From assembly GCA_014607495.2 (NCBI GenBank), contig CP053159.1, forward strand, positions 12,345,501-12,409,500: 64,000 bases of DNA. The letters run 5' to 3'. The notes under the pieces were generated by a model. The model ran no database searches. It saw only the letters and a program-made list of their open reading frames with translations, and had not been told where the DNA came from. The translations under genes and the position numbers were made by a program. Every line of letters begins with the position of its first letter. The first letter of the stretch is position 1. This document shows, piece by piece, positions 32,671 to 44,868 of the stretch. This DNA comes from Carposina sasakii (lineage: Eukaryota > Arthropoda > Insecta > Lepidoptera > Carposinidae).

Positions 32671-33583
32671 GAAGGAAAATTATAATGGATAATATTAGAT
32701 ATCATAACTTGATCATAGTTTCTTCTTGAGCAGGGTATTTTTTAGTACCCCTACATAACTCTACACAAGAAGTATTCGAAACAAACTAGGTAACTAAGCT
32801 AAGGTAGGTAAATTTGCTTGGTAAGTTGCGAATAATTTTCTAAGTAATAAAGTTAATATGGTTTTATTTTATTACTAAATACATTAATTCATTCAAAATA
32901 ATTGGTTTCATTCTTTTCCAATAGGAATTTTAAAATACATCGGAAAAACTAGCGCTACCTAGCGGATTTTCCGAAAACTAACCAAAAGTCTTCCCGAACA
33001 TTAGGGAGTTCCCGCAGGAGAGCAGCCTTGAACTTTGGTTTCAGTACAGATGAACAGATGGCGTTAAACAGGACTTCTCTAAATGTAGTACAGCCATAGA
33101 GGAATAAGAAGACTCTTAAATTTTCTATATTCATTCATAACTAGATGTTTATTGTTTGGTACTGTTGATTTTATTTTTAATTTGTATGACTTTCAAAGTC
33201 ACTTGACTTTTGATTTTGTTAACTAAAAACTTAACATGAGTAAGCGTATTTTTGTTTTTTATAATCTTTTTCTTCATAAAACTATTTTTTTAATCGGAAT
33301 AGGGGTAAGATGATCATAGGGAACATATCATATTTTATCTCTACCTAGGGATCATTTTTCCCATAGGGGTGTACAAGATGATTACTTTGTAAGGTTTTAA
33401 AAAAGATATTTAAAATAATGAATTCTTAATTAATGTCTGGTTTTGAGTATGAGGAAAGTTAGATAGATAAATATACTAGTAGTAATCGCCATTATTTTTG
33501 GTTTAACTTGAATGATATGCGTTTTACAGCGATTCCAGCTTAAGGGGATCATCTCGTACTACTTTCCCCTACTAGATTAATTT
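32671..33583. other. Unannotated AT-rich DNA
   Basis: GGGGTAAGATGATCATAGGG near 33302 and GGGGATCATCTCGTACTACT near 33543 look like related degenerate motifs. Nothing coding. Confidence 0.35.
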
Positions 33584-33871
33584 TTAGATCAAAGCAATAA
33601 TTATTTTTCCACTGTGTAATAAGCATTGATACTTTACATCGTTCGGTTGATAATAATATAAAAATAAAAAGCTTAAATCTAGAACATATTTACAAGAGAA
33701 GATTGCCTGCAACTCCTCCACCGCTGGCAACGTGGCCAAAAGGCTGGCCGCATTGCCCCGCTGGATGGCAAGGCTAATTCTTTGCCCAAGGTACTGGCCA
33801 GCCCTTCGGTCGTGGGATGCCTCGACCAGTCTTTTAGAGATGCCTTTAAAAAGGGCATGGGCTTTTTCCAC
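33584..33871 (-). pseudogene. Probable retroelement polyprotein C-terminal fragment
   Basis: The first ~50 residues (KGISKRLVEASHDRRAGQYL then GQRISLAIQRGNAASLLATL) look like a conserved protein tail. I recall similar QRxSxAIQRGNAAS endings in unannotated invertebrate retrotransposon proteins, but could not check this. After about residue 60 the reading frame becomes hydrophobic and AT-driven, as if read-through past the element end. There is no upstream domain, so it is a 5'-truncated fragment. Confidence 0.4.
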
Positions 33872-34846
33872 TTATATTAGATACCTATAAGAAAATTAAG
33901 TTTACATAAAAATTTTAATTTCATTCAAGTCATACAGACATGCATACAGACATGCTAACTTCGCGTCACATTAGCAGTACGAATATAAATTTCCAGAATA
34001 TTAATATTAATACGTTCAGTATACCGAACGGTGATATGCATAATTCCGTTTATCCGACCGTCTGTCTGTCCGAAGTTTGTGCTGTATGAGGACGGCATGA
34101 AATATGCAAACGTGTGCTAATTTTGTTCACTGTGAATATCTGAGGAGTGAAATCTTGGATAATATACAGTTTATAAAAAGGAGGTTTAACCTAGCTGAAA
34201 TGACTACCAGTGTTTATAAACTTAACATCAAATTATAGACCGATAGGTACCTACGGCTGTGATCCCGAAGTGGAGTAATCAGAGGTCCTATGGTAGAAAA
34301 AAAGTTTATTTTTCTCATAAAAAGTGCTAACTCAATTTGTTATATTCTGTTTAATTTTATTATTGGCAATTCGTATACATGGAAACAATTTGCAACTTAG
34401 CTATACTACAGCCACAGGAGAGTTGGCATCAGGCAGGCAGACGGCAGTAAAAAAAACGCCAAATCCTTGGTAATGAGTTTGAAAAAAAAACATATTGCGC
34501 CAACCACATAAATATGGGGATAAGGGCAGGAAGATGATGTATACCTAAAAACAATCAAACATAATCGTAAGCCATCACAAGCAACAACAGTTATTAAACA
34601 TTCATGATATCCATGATATCCCATAACAAGCTCACGGTGTCAAACTGACAAACAGACAGACAGACAGACGGTATTCATATTAAACAGCGCTAAATTTTTG
34701 ACAGGGTCGTGACCGGAAACTCCTTAGTCGTGTTTATAATTCAGAGGAACCAATATCAATTTGCACGCCCTTTGTACGAAGGGTGATACTCTATTGAGGT
34801 CAGGGAAGATCTATGGCTATATGACTGAATATCGATTTCTTATAGA
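33872..34846. other. Unannotated DNA
   Basis: A short family-R-like piece (ACGGCTGTGATCCCGAAGTG) starts near 34254. An (AGAC)n run is at 34652-34669. Otherwise nothing. Confidence 0.35.
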
Positions 34847-34978
34847 AGGCCGATTTGTGTAGTTGGTTCGAGACCCTGTTCGCTGCGTTATATTTCGCTG
34901 GTCTTGTGTCCGATTCCGGTAAGTGCAAACATTGATATGATGAATATCGAAGTTTGTTTCTGAGTCAAGGTTGTTTCT
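34847..34978 (+). mobile_element. tRNA-derived SINE (family B), diverged copy
   Basis: AGGCCGATTTGTGTAGTTGG head, TGTGTCCGATTCCGGTAAGT in the B-box position, then GCAAACATTGATATGATGAA as in 42768-42999. The region between the boxes is strongly diverged and the copy stops early. Confidence 0.65.
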
Positions 34979-36422
34979 TCCTTTCACATGTGTATTTGAT
35001 GTTCAGACCGATACAGTACTAGTTGAATGAAGAGTACTTACAGTAATAATTTTTCGAATTTTACATTATACAACTTGCGGCTACTCTCGACTTCGTCTGC
35101 AATAACTATAGAGTTTCCATTTCCAAGGGAAATTCGAGAAATCCTTTTTCACGTTTCCCTACAATCCAAAAGATATAGTTATACCCAGTTTCCTATACTC
35201 CTGTAACTAAATTCCATTGTTACTATAAATCGGAGTTTTCCTGTCATTGCACTAAAAAGAATGCAACGATGTTAGTAGGACCGTATAACAGTTTTGAAGG
35301 CTTTCCCTTTACAAGTTATCATGTATGACGTGTGACCTATCACTGTGACAGGGCCGTTATGCCATTTTAGTGGGCGTACAAGTAAATTTTATTGTATCAA
35401 TGTTTATAACTGTTTATGACATTGTGCATTAAAATTTTAAATGTTTCTGGAGCTACGCAGGTACATCATATAGTATGCATCATAAAGAGTGATTTGGCAT
35501 AAATCTGTTTCACAATTCCCAAATAAATCTGAAGAGTATGCCATTACGTTAACGTTACATATATACTCTTAAATTTTGGCAGTAGAGCACTTTTTCCAAA
35601 ACAACGTGACAAGTAAAACAACAAATCAGCATTTTAAATAATAGATGACTGCTGCAAACATCACTTTCTTTCCTAGAAGCTAACTTACGCTAATGGGAAG
35701 CAGTAAATATTTTTGTGTAACAGGAAAAATGCCCCACGTGCGTTCCTCGGGGACTGCTCGATGCTATTGGGCACACGTGTCAGTACTATAAGCTTATTTA
35801 TTTCGTACCTACAGTAACGAAGCACGTATATTTCATTGTAAACCGGCTGATGTCTGCTACTCTATCTGGTTGTGGAAAAATCAAAAATGTTGGTTATGTT
35901 GTCCATACGTACTATATGTAGAAAGATAGGCGTTAAATAAAGTTATTAGATAGTAAGATCCTAAGTTAGTATTCCTAAAAAAAATATCTGTAATGCTCAC
36001 ATAAGAATTATTTATTACTTATTTTGTAACTCAAATAGGTATAACCAACTATTCGTTAACATAAGTTTTACCATAAAAAGATTCTTCGCAATAAATGAAA
36101 ATGTGAATAAACGTCAGAGATATCTCAATTGATCCATTTCCTCGTCAAAGAACACTCTAAAAATACCTTGAAAATACACGAGCATATTTCACTTACCTAC
36201 CAATATCATTATTCAATTGTACAAACACCATTACTTAGCAAAATAAAAGCCAATAAATTTACTGGAACGAGTAATAAGAAAACCGAAAATAGTCCAAAAG
36301 GTACAAATACATCCAAACACAGATCCATCTCTGCAACAAGGCAATTTGTAAATTATTTCTGGCGTACGCTACGCCTATTAGGACGTCTTGATAGCTGTCC
36401 GTCCACTTCTTTCAGCGTCTAT
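34979..36422. other. Unannotated AT-rich DNA
   Basis: The 112-codon plus ORF at 36129-36467 is rich in K, S, T and N and has no recognisable domain. Its end overlaps the antisense ORF below. Confidence 0.35.
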
Positions 36423-36599
36423 TTAAAAGCTACTGAAAAACCCAGTTTTTGTATTACCAACACTTAAAACGAATTGTGAATCTTCATCCAAAGAATTAAA
36501 GTCTTCACTTTCAATATCATCTGAATTTTCAACATTGTCTATGCAACTAAGTTTATTTATGGTAACATTTAGTACCATTACATCTTTAGCCTGATGCAT
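36423..36599 (-). CDS. Small acidic ORF, 58 codons, unrecognised
   Basis: Begins MHQAKDVMVLNVTINKLSC and has a strongly acidic middle (ENSDDIESEDFNSLDEDS), ending TGFFSSF and TAA. The frame stays open a few codons upstream of the ATG before a stop. Composition is unlike the AT-driven ORFs nearby. It might be the last exon of a gene or part of a transposase. No function can be assigned. Confidence 0.2.
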   Translation of the reverse strand: MHQAKDVMVLNVTINKLSCIDNVENSDDIESEDFNSLDEDSQFVLSVGNTKTGFFSSF

Positions 36600-38700
36600 G
36601 TTGTCTTTGTTAGCAGGAAGGGGTCACTTTAAATTGGTAGCAGAGGCGTCTGTTGCGTTTTTGTTATGATGTCGAGCATCAAAAGCGGGATATGGGTGAT
36701 ACTCGCACGCTAACATATTTTTAAGTGGAAGAAATATGGTTGTTATTTACGGATTATCGGAAGCAAAATGCCATGTTCAATCCATAACTGATTTATTAAG
36801 GGAAAATGACGCTTTTGAAGGATTATGTTGAAATTTATAGGATATCCTTTAACGTATTTCCTGGTACCTCTGCTCTATTATATGATATTTATAGAAAACT
36901 CATTGTAGGCGTAAAATTATCCCGGTAACTAAAATAACATAACTTAATCTTAGGTAAAATTTGTACCATTTGATATTAAATATTTGATTAAACAACCCGT
37001 CGCAAGTAAAAATAGTAAAATTATATTATGAGGTTGTACATTGTCATCTTTATAGAGATTCTTAAAGAGAGTAATGAAGATGAAGAATTGATTAAGTGCA
37101 ATATACAATAGATGATTACAATAATAAATAATAATCAACGTCGTCTAGTATATTGTAATTTCACGCATCTAAGACAGCTCATGGTAGTAAATCACATGGA
37201 TAAACACCTTGATACCATTTTGGAGACAGCTTTAGTGCACTTGTTACCATCTTACGCTCTATTCAATATGGAGCTTAATCGCTTGTGGCAGCCGCATATT
37301 GCATACTGCAGTGTGGTTTATGCCTCTTCAATGCATGTCAATACTGATTTAGTGCAGATCTTTATGCATCTGACAGCACAATTACTGCCAATCGACGCAT
37401 TCTCTAGGCTCTGAATTACGGTATTGGATGCCATTATGGTTAATATTTATTACGTGTTTATTGAGGTTAGTGTGAAAGAGATTACTGTAATTTAGCCGTG
37501 GTTGCAGCAAACGAGAAATTGTTATTTTCAGCTATGCAAACTAGCGAACATTTGACATTGATATTAACAGAAAGAGTGGTCATGTATTGTATAATTTTAT
37601 TGTATGTACTGTATAATTTAAAAATTTATTATAACGTTTTGAAGATTAAGAAGTTGGTGCATATGTGATCTCAAATGCTTGAATTTCTTTTATGTACGCT
37701 ATGTACAGTATTGATTTATATAGTTAAATATAAGATATTGTTAATATCGTTATTATAATATGTAGGTACTAATATAAGTTAATTTAAAATAATCAATTCT
37801 CGGCCGCGAAATTAAGGGGTACACATTTTGTATGTCTAAGAAATGTGTATCTTTTTATTCAAAATCAATGTATTGTTATCTAAACAAAAGATATTGAATA
37901 TTGTAATTTTGTATGGTTTCGTCTACAAAGTTGCATATAGAAAAGTATTTTGTCTCGTGTCACGTTCCAAAACAATAAAAATATCTTTACGATTTACCAT
38001 GAAATCTGTACGAGCTTGTACTTCATTTTGTTCGTATGTAACTTTTGTGTGTATAAATATGACTTTTATAGGTTTTTAATATCTACCGAGAATATTACGT
38101 GTCTCTCGTTCTGATTTTATCATCGCTTCATGATGACAAACTATGTCGGGGAGGCAGCGTCCTAAGTATGCACTTTTGAATATTAGTTATTCAGTAGTTC
38201 GAAACTACAGCATCTTCGGTATCAGCGTCTCTTTTCATAAACTTCTTTGGTATAGTAAAATAAATATTAATTAGCGAAGAAACTTATGATTTATAAAGTT
38301 GAAGGTTCTTTTTAGAAAAGTAGATACAGCTACAGATTTTGCAGTATAAAGCACAGTGGGCTCAATTTCATAGATAAAATATGAACCCAACCCTATATAA
38401 TAGAGAGATTATTGAAGGCCGAAGAATTTTAATAAATATTCATCCATCCCACTCTATCAGTACCGAAAATAACTTCGAAAAGTTTGATACGATATTCTCG
38501 AAAGTTCAAGTACAATAAATCAAATCGGCAACGGGAAGCGGAACACGAAATTGTAGCAAAGTTTCGTTCTACTTCATGAATCGTTCGGACATTGTTTGTT
38601 TAATAAAAGAGCCCTTACAAAATATCTCGCATAATCAAACCAACTTATGAAACGTAACAATGGCTTTATTTCAGTTAATAGATTTTTGATTACATATTGC
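36600..38700. other. Unannotated AT-rich DNA
   Basis: The 100-codon plus ORF at 37112-37414 (ends LLPIDAFSRL) is unrecognised. No repeats shared with the window. Confidence 0.35.
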
Positions 38701-38796
38701 CGAACACTTTGGGCAAAAACCCCCTTGTGGCAGTAGGCCTGTGTGCCCTAGGGGAGGCCTATGTCTAGTAGTGGACTGCAATAGGCTGAAGAAGAA
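38701..38796 (+). mobile_element. RTE-derived repeat, 3' fragment
   Basis: TTGGGCAAAAACCCCCTTGT and GGGGAGGCCTATGTCTAGTA, then GTGGACTGCAATAGGCTGA and (AG) tail. Same family as 8252-8406; the last ~95 bp only. Confidence 0.75.
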
Positions 38797-40481
38797 GTGC
38801 GGAAGTAATATTTGATGTCAAGTCCTCAAGCAGTTACTAATATTGTTCATCTTCTAGCCCAAAGGTACTTTGTTACATTATAAAGGCCTGATCTAGTGAC
38901 TAACTGGTTTCTATTTCGTATGTAATATAAACTAGCTAATAGGAGGCCCTTACGGGCTGGTAACGGGCTGTTCTCATGTGGTCAGCTAAGTGCCTTCGTA
39001 TTGGCCTATGCCTACTAAGTACTGAATCAGCCATCCTTTGTTGTTTACCAGAAGTGTTTTCTGTTATATTTCTATAGTAGCTTTTATTTTGTGATTGTTT
39101 TCGCGCTTCCCAAATGGCCTCAAGTTTGTTACTCCAACATTAGAGACACTTTCCGGGGCTCAAACTTTGGTTTTAGTACGCGGAGTTCTTTTAACGTGAG
39201 TAGTTTCCTTCGTAAGTGTTCGAAGTGGTTTTTGCGTTAAGCTTGTTAGGAAGGATTTAAAACGTATCAAACTAAGATGAAAAGCATCTGGAACACACGC
39301 TGGCCTTTTGTGAAAATCTGGTTGGGTTGGAGTAGATACGTACAATAATCACTCATAAAAGGCTATCTGCGGAAAATGGCCAGTCAAACCAACTGAATAA
39401 CTAAGATGGAAAGCATAAAACATACGAGTAATCCTAGATAGCTATCATATGTTAAATGATTTAACAGATGATAGAGCTATTCTCTGAACTTATTAAACAT
39501 TTTGATCTATATTCCGATATCTACTGAAAATTTATTATGATAAATGTATAGGTAGTTATATAAGGTAACAGGCAAACGTAGAGAGTTATTTTATTATGGT
39601 GATAAACTGTCATAAATTTAATATTTTCATGCAAACGCTATTTTTTTTCCGGCAATCGTTGTTTTGTTAAATATTTGATAAAATTTTTAACGGAATTTTC
39701 AGTGACAAAATAAAAGCGGTGCAGATTGTACATAAATATTGCATCAGTGCATTAAATACAGATTTTTTGAATGACGCACTTTAACAATATTATTTTAAAA
39801 AAACGTGTCTTAAGTTAAACACTGTTTTAAAATTTCATTTGACAATTTGGAATACTTATCTGAAACAATTTTACACTTTGAGGATAGTTGAGATAAATGA
39901 CTTGTACATATACCCCGTTTATTTTGAAGATAGAAATGTTATTTCGAAGAAGTTTGTAAACATTAGAACACTCATATTTGTAAGATATGAGTGAAGTTCG
40001 AGGTTTTTCCATGTTGATGTATCCTACTAAAAAGTTCAGTTTTGTGTTTGCGAAATCAGCTTCTTTAGGTTTTTTTATAGTGCAAACCTTATATGAGTAG
40101 GTACTATTGAATTAAGTAGAAAATGATAATAATACACATTACACATAACACACAGACAATAACACAAAACTGCGCCTAAAAAAACCTGTTTTTGTTCTCT
40201 CAGATTCTTTTTATTTCTAAATCAAATGAGATATAGTTTTATGTCATTTTTGTAGATAACAGAATTATTGTCACTAGACAATAACAAGATATCCTTTGCT
40301 TTTTTTCCTATGTTCACCTCCCTGCTGGCGGCTTTTATTGCCTCTGCATCCCAACAGGCCGTCATTCAGAACTGATTTGCATATGGAAGCTGTTGCTCCG
40401 TGACGTATGAAATTTAATCCTTGCCTACATGATAATAAAAACCCCATTCGAAATATATTATTGCCAAGGATATATTACTAA
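38797..40481. other. Unannotated AT-rich DNA
   Basis: Nothing recognised on either strand. Confidence 0.4.
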
Positions 40482-41312
40482 CTGGTGGACGCCCGCGACT
40501 CCGTCCCCGTGGACTACAGCAAAAAAAGTCGAAATTATCCGGGATAAAAAGTAGCCTATATGTTAAGTGGGACCTGTCCACTGTCGGCTCGTCCTAAGGA
40601 GCGCTCGTGCAGTGCACTTCCACCCACGAAGATTACATAGGCAATCTATATTTCTCTATATTTATAATATATCTTTCAATTCTACTATGTTTATACAATA
40701 GTGTCTGCGCGTTCGTCTCAAGTAAGTTGTAATCTTATATATCGAGTGGAGCGCTAGCGATCGCGCTCCAATGAAACGTAATTTGGTACGATTCCTAGTA
40801 CAGTATTCAATGAATGCGAAAGAGACATACCGACATAGGCCGGCGCGTGAAACAGAAGATTTCGTATGAAAAATTAGCCTTATCTGGAGCGCCGCTCACA
40901 TTAATTCGTAGTGTACGTATGCGGCCACTAGATGTCGCTTAGTCCGAGTTAGAACGCGATATGGTTGCCTTTAATGTGTTTCATTAGGTCCTCTGAATTT
41001 TAATAAGAGTGAGGATTTTGCTCATTATGAATAAGATGGGTCTTCCATCTAAAAATACCAGGAGCCGCCTCTGGACCTGTCACAATATATTCCCGAAAAC
41101 TGCATCGAAATCGGTTCAGCCGTTTCTGAGATTAGCGTGCACCAAAGAGGCGTGCACAAACGCACAGATAAACCGACAAACGGACAAAAATTCCAAAAAA
41201 TATTCCTTTGGATACTATTGCGTTGATTCTTAAAGGTCTCCTATAATATTTTTTTTTCATATATCTTCCATGTACAGACAGCGATCCGTTACATTTTTAT
41301 TATATGTATAGA
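40482..41312 (-). mobile_element. Helitron copy H5, interrupted by a 494-bp insert
   Basis: Outer parts match H2: GGTGGACGCCCGCGACTCCG at the left (CTAG mutated to CTGG) and CAGACAGCGATCCGTTACAT to GTATAGA at the right, where the minus strand starts TCTATAC. The Helitron halves meet at GGACCTGTC, which is present at both edges of the insert. Confidence 0.8.
40579..41072. mobile_element. Insert with 9-bp direct repeats inside a Helitron
   Basis: The 9-bp sequence GGACCTGTC flanks it perfectly (40570-40578 and 41073-41081), while H2 and H6 have it once. The insert begins CACTGTCGGCTCGTCC and ends CAGGAGCCGCCTCT. No convincing terminal inverted repeat is visible beyond a shared CGGCTC. It is GC-richer than its surroundings and codes for nothing. 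A 9-bp duplication fits Mutator-like elements or a retroposon, but the class is unknown. Confidence 0.7.
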
Positions 41313-41335
41313 AGATAGAAGAAGATACTCGTAGA

Positions 41336-41430
41336 AGATCACTGATCATTAACATCTGTCCCCGTTATGCTAAACGTGGCTATAGTATCTCCATTATTAT
41401 CTTGTAGTTTTGGCTGTCCCATTGGTTTGG
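41336..41430 (+). repeat. Possible family R fragment
   Basis: GATCACTGATCATTAACATC, CGTTATGCTAAACGTGGCTA and ATCTTGTAGTTTTGGCTG resemble pieces near 5939-5960 and 58790-58835. Weak. Confidence 0.35.
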
Positions 41431-41450
41431 AACACAACCAATTTTTATAA

Positions 41451-41790
41451 CCAACTTTTTTTACAATTAGCTAGGCAAACATTCGACCGCCATCGTGCTT
41501 GATGTTAAGCAAGATGCGGTCTAGGGTGGTACATGTTTGCCTAGAAAGTGCCTATTCACTCTAGCTTGGAAGAGACCAAGTTTGTTGTAGTGCTCGGGAA
41601 ATACATCGGCAGGAAGTGCATTCCACTCCTTAGCCGTTCGCATTATATGCGAGTTAGCATAACGTTTGGTGCGGATGGGTGGGATATCAACGACATAAGG
41701 GTGATACGCTAGCCTGCGTCTAGTATCCCGATGGTGAAAATGGGCTGGTGGAACTGTATTGTGAAGTTCCCACGCACACTCTCCAAAGTG
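41451..41790 (-). pseudogene. Non-LTR retrotransposon 3' end with open C-terminal frame
   Basis: The minus strand is open for 89 codons from 41790 to a TAG at 41521-41523. It reads RRRLAYHPYVVDIPPIRTKR, then RTAKEWNALPADVFPEHYN and RVNRHFLGKHVPP. The WNxLP motif and following RV-R-F segment are typical of LINE ORF2 C-termini. A ~70-bp 3' UTR follows, ending in TTTTTT. It is 5'-truncated at 41790 with no reverse transcriptase. A decayed second copy is at 3570-3765. Confidence 0.75.
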
Positions 41791-42598
41791 TAGGTATCCT
41801 GTAAAACACTGTATGTATCGTACTATTAAAAATATTTTTTATTATTGTTTCAGGTAATTGTTCAGACCCTTTTCGATGGTTTGGCTATATTGTATGAATT
41901 TTTATGTAAGTACCTCTAAACTTACCTAATTCTTAATTTATTTTAATCACTTCTATATTTACATACTGTTTCTAATTAAAATACAGGTACATATTGAATC
42001 AGTGTATTTTTCTGAAGCTTCGTTTATTTTATTCCTTTCTAAAATATCATTTGCCTTCTCAAAGTTTACCATTAACATTGCAGCATACCTGGATATTCTG
42101 TGTTCCTTATCTCATTTTAAGTAATTTTTCTTGCATCTGAGAAATATTTCATCACAGCTAAGCAGCTTTCCTCTTCCAGAGGACTGACATGCACTCAAGT
42201 CTCCTCCCCAAAACAAACATAACTTTATGCTATAAAACTCTGTACAAAATAATGGGCGCTCTATTCTTGAAGACGCACAGTACATTATCGACTTGAAGAT
42301 GGGTTCGAAAGGCACTATTATCTTGGTTTTAATACTTACCTGTCGGTTTGTGATAGTTTTGACATCTTATAAGGTACGTATCTAATGTTTTTCCGAGTTC
42401 TTGTGCTAGTTTTACTTAAAACGTCGTCTTAGCGTGGCATTTTTGAGGAGAGGCGTGTAAATTCCAGAAAGTTAGGAATATGCAACGAAGATAAATAATG
42501 TGCTGTAATACGCCTAAGTAACTTCTATAGCAGGCCAATAAGGTATTTTCAAAATTAGTGTTTTTTTTATTATTATTTAGATTTAGTGATTAGTGACT
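41791..42598. other. Unannotated AT-rich DNA
   Basis: Nothing recognised. Confidence 0.4.
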
Positions 42599-42672
42599 AT
42601 TTCGGAGTAGGTCCCATAGTGAAAGTTGTTGCTTCTTACCTATCCCTAGTTTCGTGTCAAAAGATAATCACT
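42599..42672 (+). mobile_element. Fragment of the hairpin MITE at 52675-52883
   Basis: GTAGGTCCCATAGTGAAAGT, then TAGTTTCGTGTCAAAAGATA, matches the right arm region at 52802-52865. Confidence 0.65.
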
Positions 42673-42767
42673 AATTTTAAAAAGACCTTATATATTATAG
42701 TATCGTGCATTTTAGAAAGAAATCGTCGAAAGTTTAGTAATACTATCGTCATACATACACATATATT

Positions 42768-42999
42768 GACGGCCGATTGGTGTAGTTGGTAGTGGCCTTG
42801 CCTGCGACGCCATAGGTCCCGGCTTCGAATCCGTAGGTGCAAACATTGATATGATGAATATTGATATTTGTTTCCGAGTCATGGATGTTTCTATACTTAT
42901 CTATGTATTTATATACCGTTGCTTAGTACCCACGACACAAGACCTTAGGGATCTTAATGTGGGACTAGGTTAATGTGTTGTGTAGTATGTGAATATTTA
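42768..42999 (+). mobile_element. tRNA-derived SINE (family B), copy 3
   Basis: GACGGCCGATTGGTGTAGTT head, TTCGAATCCGTAGGTGC B box, full body, ending GAATATTTAT. The MITE M2 starts within two bases of its 3' end, so M2 inserted at a TA in the SINE tail. Confidence 0.85.
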
Positions 43000-43001
43000 T
43001 A

Positions 43002-43387
43002 TACAGGATGATTTTTGGTCGTCAACGTTCCCGAAAACTACGGAATCTCCTCATCATCACGATCATTTTTCTCCATGGAAGTATACCTGGGAAGTGTCTG
43101 GTTTCCAAAATATTAGGGTCCAAAGTTGAGTAAATAGACTGCGTTTTTCTGCATAAATGCACATAGACGCGCGTAGCAGGATCTTTTCACGAAAAATAAT
43201 TAATATCTGTCTATAAAAAAACTAACATAAACACTAGACACTATAAATTTCGCACGACCAAGGAATTAAAAAAAAATTTTCAAAAAAATAAATTTTTTTC
43301 CCACCATTTTTTTTGCCATAAACTTACTTTATTTCATGTATAGAGTACGTACCCTTCGTTAAAGGTGGCCACAAAAAACACCCTGTA
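43002..43387 (+). mobile_element. Mariner-type MITE, copy M2
   Basis: TACAGGATG...CACCCTGTA with TA on both sides. It shares diagnostic variants with M3 that M1 and M4 lack: GCAGGATCTTTTC, CCCACCATTTTTTTTG, TTCGTTAAAGGTGGCC and CACCCTGTA. Confidence 0.9.
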
Positions 43388-43716
43388 TATTTATTTAATA
43401 TTACATATTGACACATTATTCTGTGTTCTCGAAATGCAGTAACTGCAGTATCACCATACATAAAGAATAAAAGATGAAATCTCGTACAGATATACCCTCA
43501 CAGTTTGCAAAAGTATCAAAAAGCAAAGCACGACTGCTCCAGACTTCGAATCCATTACTAAAGTATGGTCTTTGTCTTTGACCATTGAGTTCGACAAAAT
43601 AAATGAATGGACTAGTCCAGCCTTATACATTTCAATTCTTTAGGCTTTGCGCATCCAGACCTTTTTTTAAGTTTTCACACAACAACCCTATTGTAGACTT
43701 TTTTATTTTTTATTTA

Positions 43717-44099
43717 TACAGGGTGTTTTTTTGTGGCCACCTTTAACGAAGGGTACGTACTCTATACATAAAATAAAGTAAGTTAATGCCAAAAAAAATG
43801 GTGGGAATTTTTTTTTTTTGATTTTTTTTTTTAAATTCCTTGGTCGTGCGAAATTTATAGTGTCTAGTGTTTATGTTAGTTTTTTTATAGACAGATATTA
43901 ATTATTTTTCGTGAAAAGATCCTGCTACGCGCGTCTATGTGCATTTATGCAGAAAAACGCAGTCTATTTACTCAACTTTGGACCCTAATATTTTGGAAAC
44001 CAGACACTTCCCAGGTATGCTTCCATGGAGAAAAATGATCGTGATGATGAGGAGATTCCGTAGTTTTCGGGAACGTTGACGACCAAAAATCATCCTGTA
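43717..44099 (-). mobile_element. Mariner-type MITE, copy M3, inverted relative to M2
   Basis: Near-identical reverse complement of M2, with TA flanks. A 329-bp unrelated AT-rich spacer (43388-43716) separates them, making a ~1.1 kb structure with two long inverted arms. Confidence 0.9.
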
Positions 44100-44812
44100 T
44101 AAGTTTAAGCAAATTTGGCTATTCTATACCTAGGACTGATAAAAACCTATTATGACACTTGTGTCTGTTTTGTAATAAGTCATGCCATTGTAATAAAATT
44201 GCAGTCAGTGACGTACCTTAATATACCATTAACATTATATATTATATAATATCTATCACACATGATCTTCGAAAGTATTTACATATTTTTTTTACGCGTC
44301 TAATTCTTTAGTGCCCCGGGCACTCATCCAACCGCGCCCTACCCTAACCGCTACCGATTCCATATTCACACACAGAGTTTCTAAAATGAATTCTATGTCA
44401 GTTGCTTACTTGCGTTACCCCTTAGGTTTCAAAAATATACTTGACTCGTCTATATAGATAGATCGAATCCATTGAACACAAAGACCTAGATAAGACTAGA
44501 CGCCGAGCTTCTAATGAAGTGTCCAGCGTGTGTGTGAGAGTTATCTCTCAAATCTCTATTTGCCGGATTGAACTGGCTTCTAGTAAAGAGTAATTGAATA
44601 CAGCGAGATGAGATATCATGAGATTTGAAAACACTGGGTTGATTTGTTCGGAAATGTTTTCCAGGAAACAAATTCATACCTACTTACATACATATGGTTA
44701 TAGTAACGCCTATTTAATAATCCCCAAAAAAATTAGACAGAATAGTAATCAAGCCCCCACTATTCACCAATTCGTATATTTAGTAAAAGCTCAAGGAATA
44801 CTATCGGCTCTT
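44100..44812. other. Unannotated DNA
   Basis: Nothing recognised. Confidence 0.4.
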
Positions 44813-44868
44813 TGTGCTCTTCCTACCCCGTAAGGGATAAAGCCGTATTTATATGTTATTTAAACATA
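44813..44868 (+). mobile_element. Family D 3' end, short inverted fragment
   Basis: GTGCTCTTCCTACCCCGTAA then GGGATAAAGCCGTATTTATA is the reverse of the family D core at 26968-27002. Confidence 0.6.
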
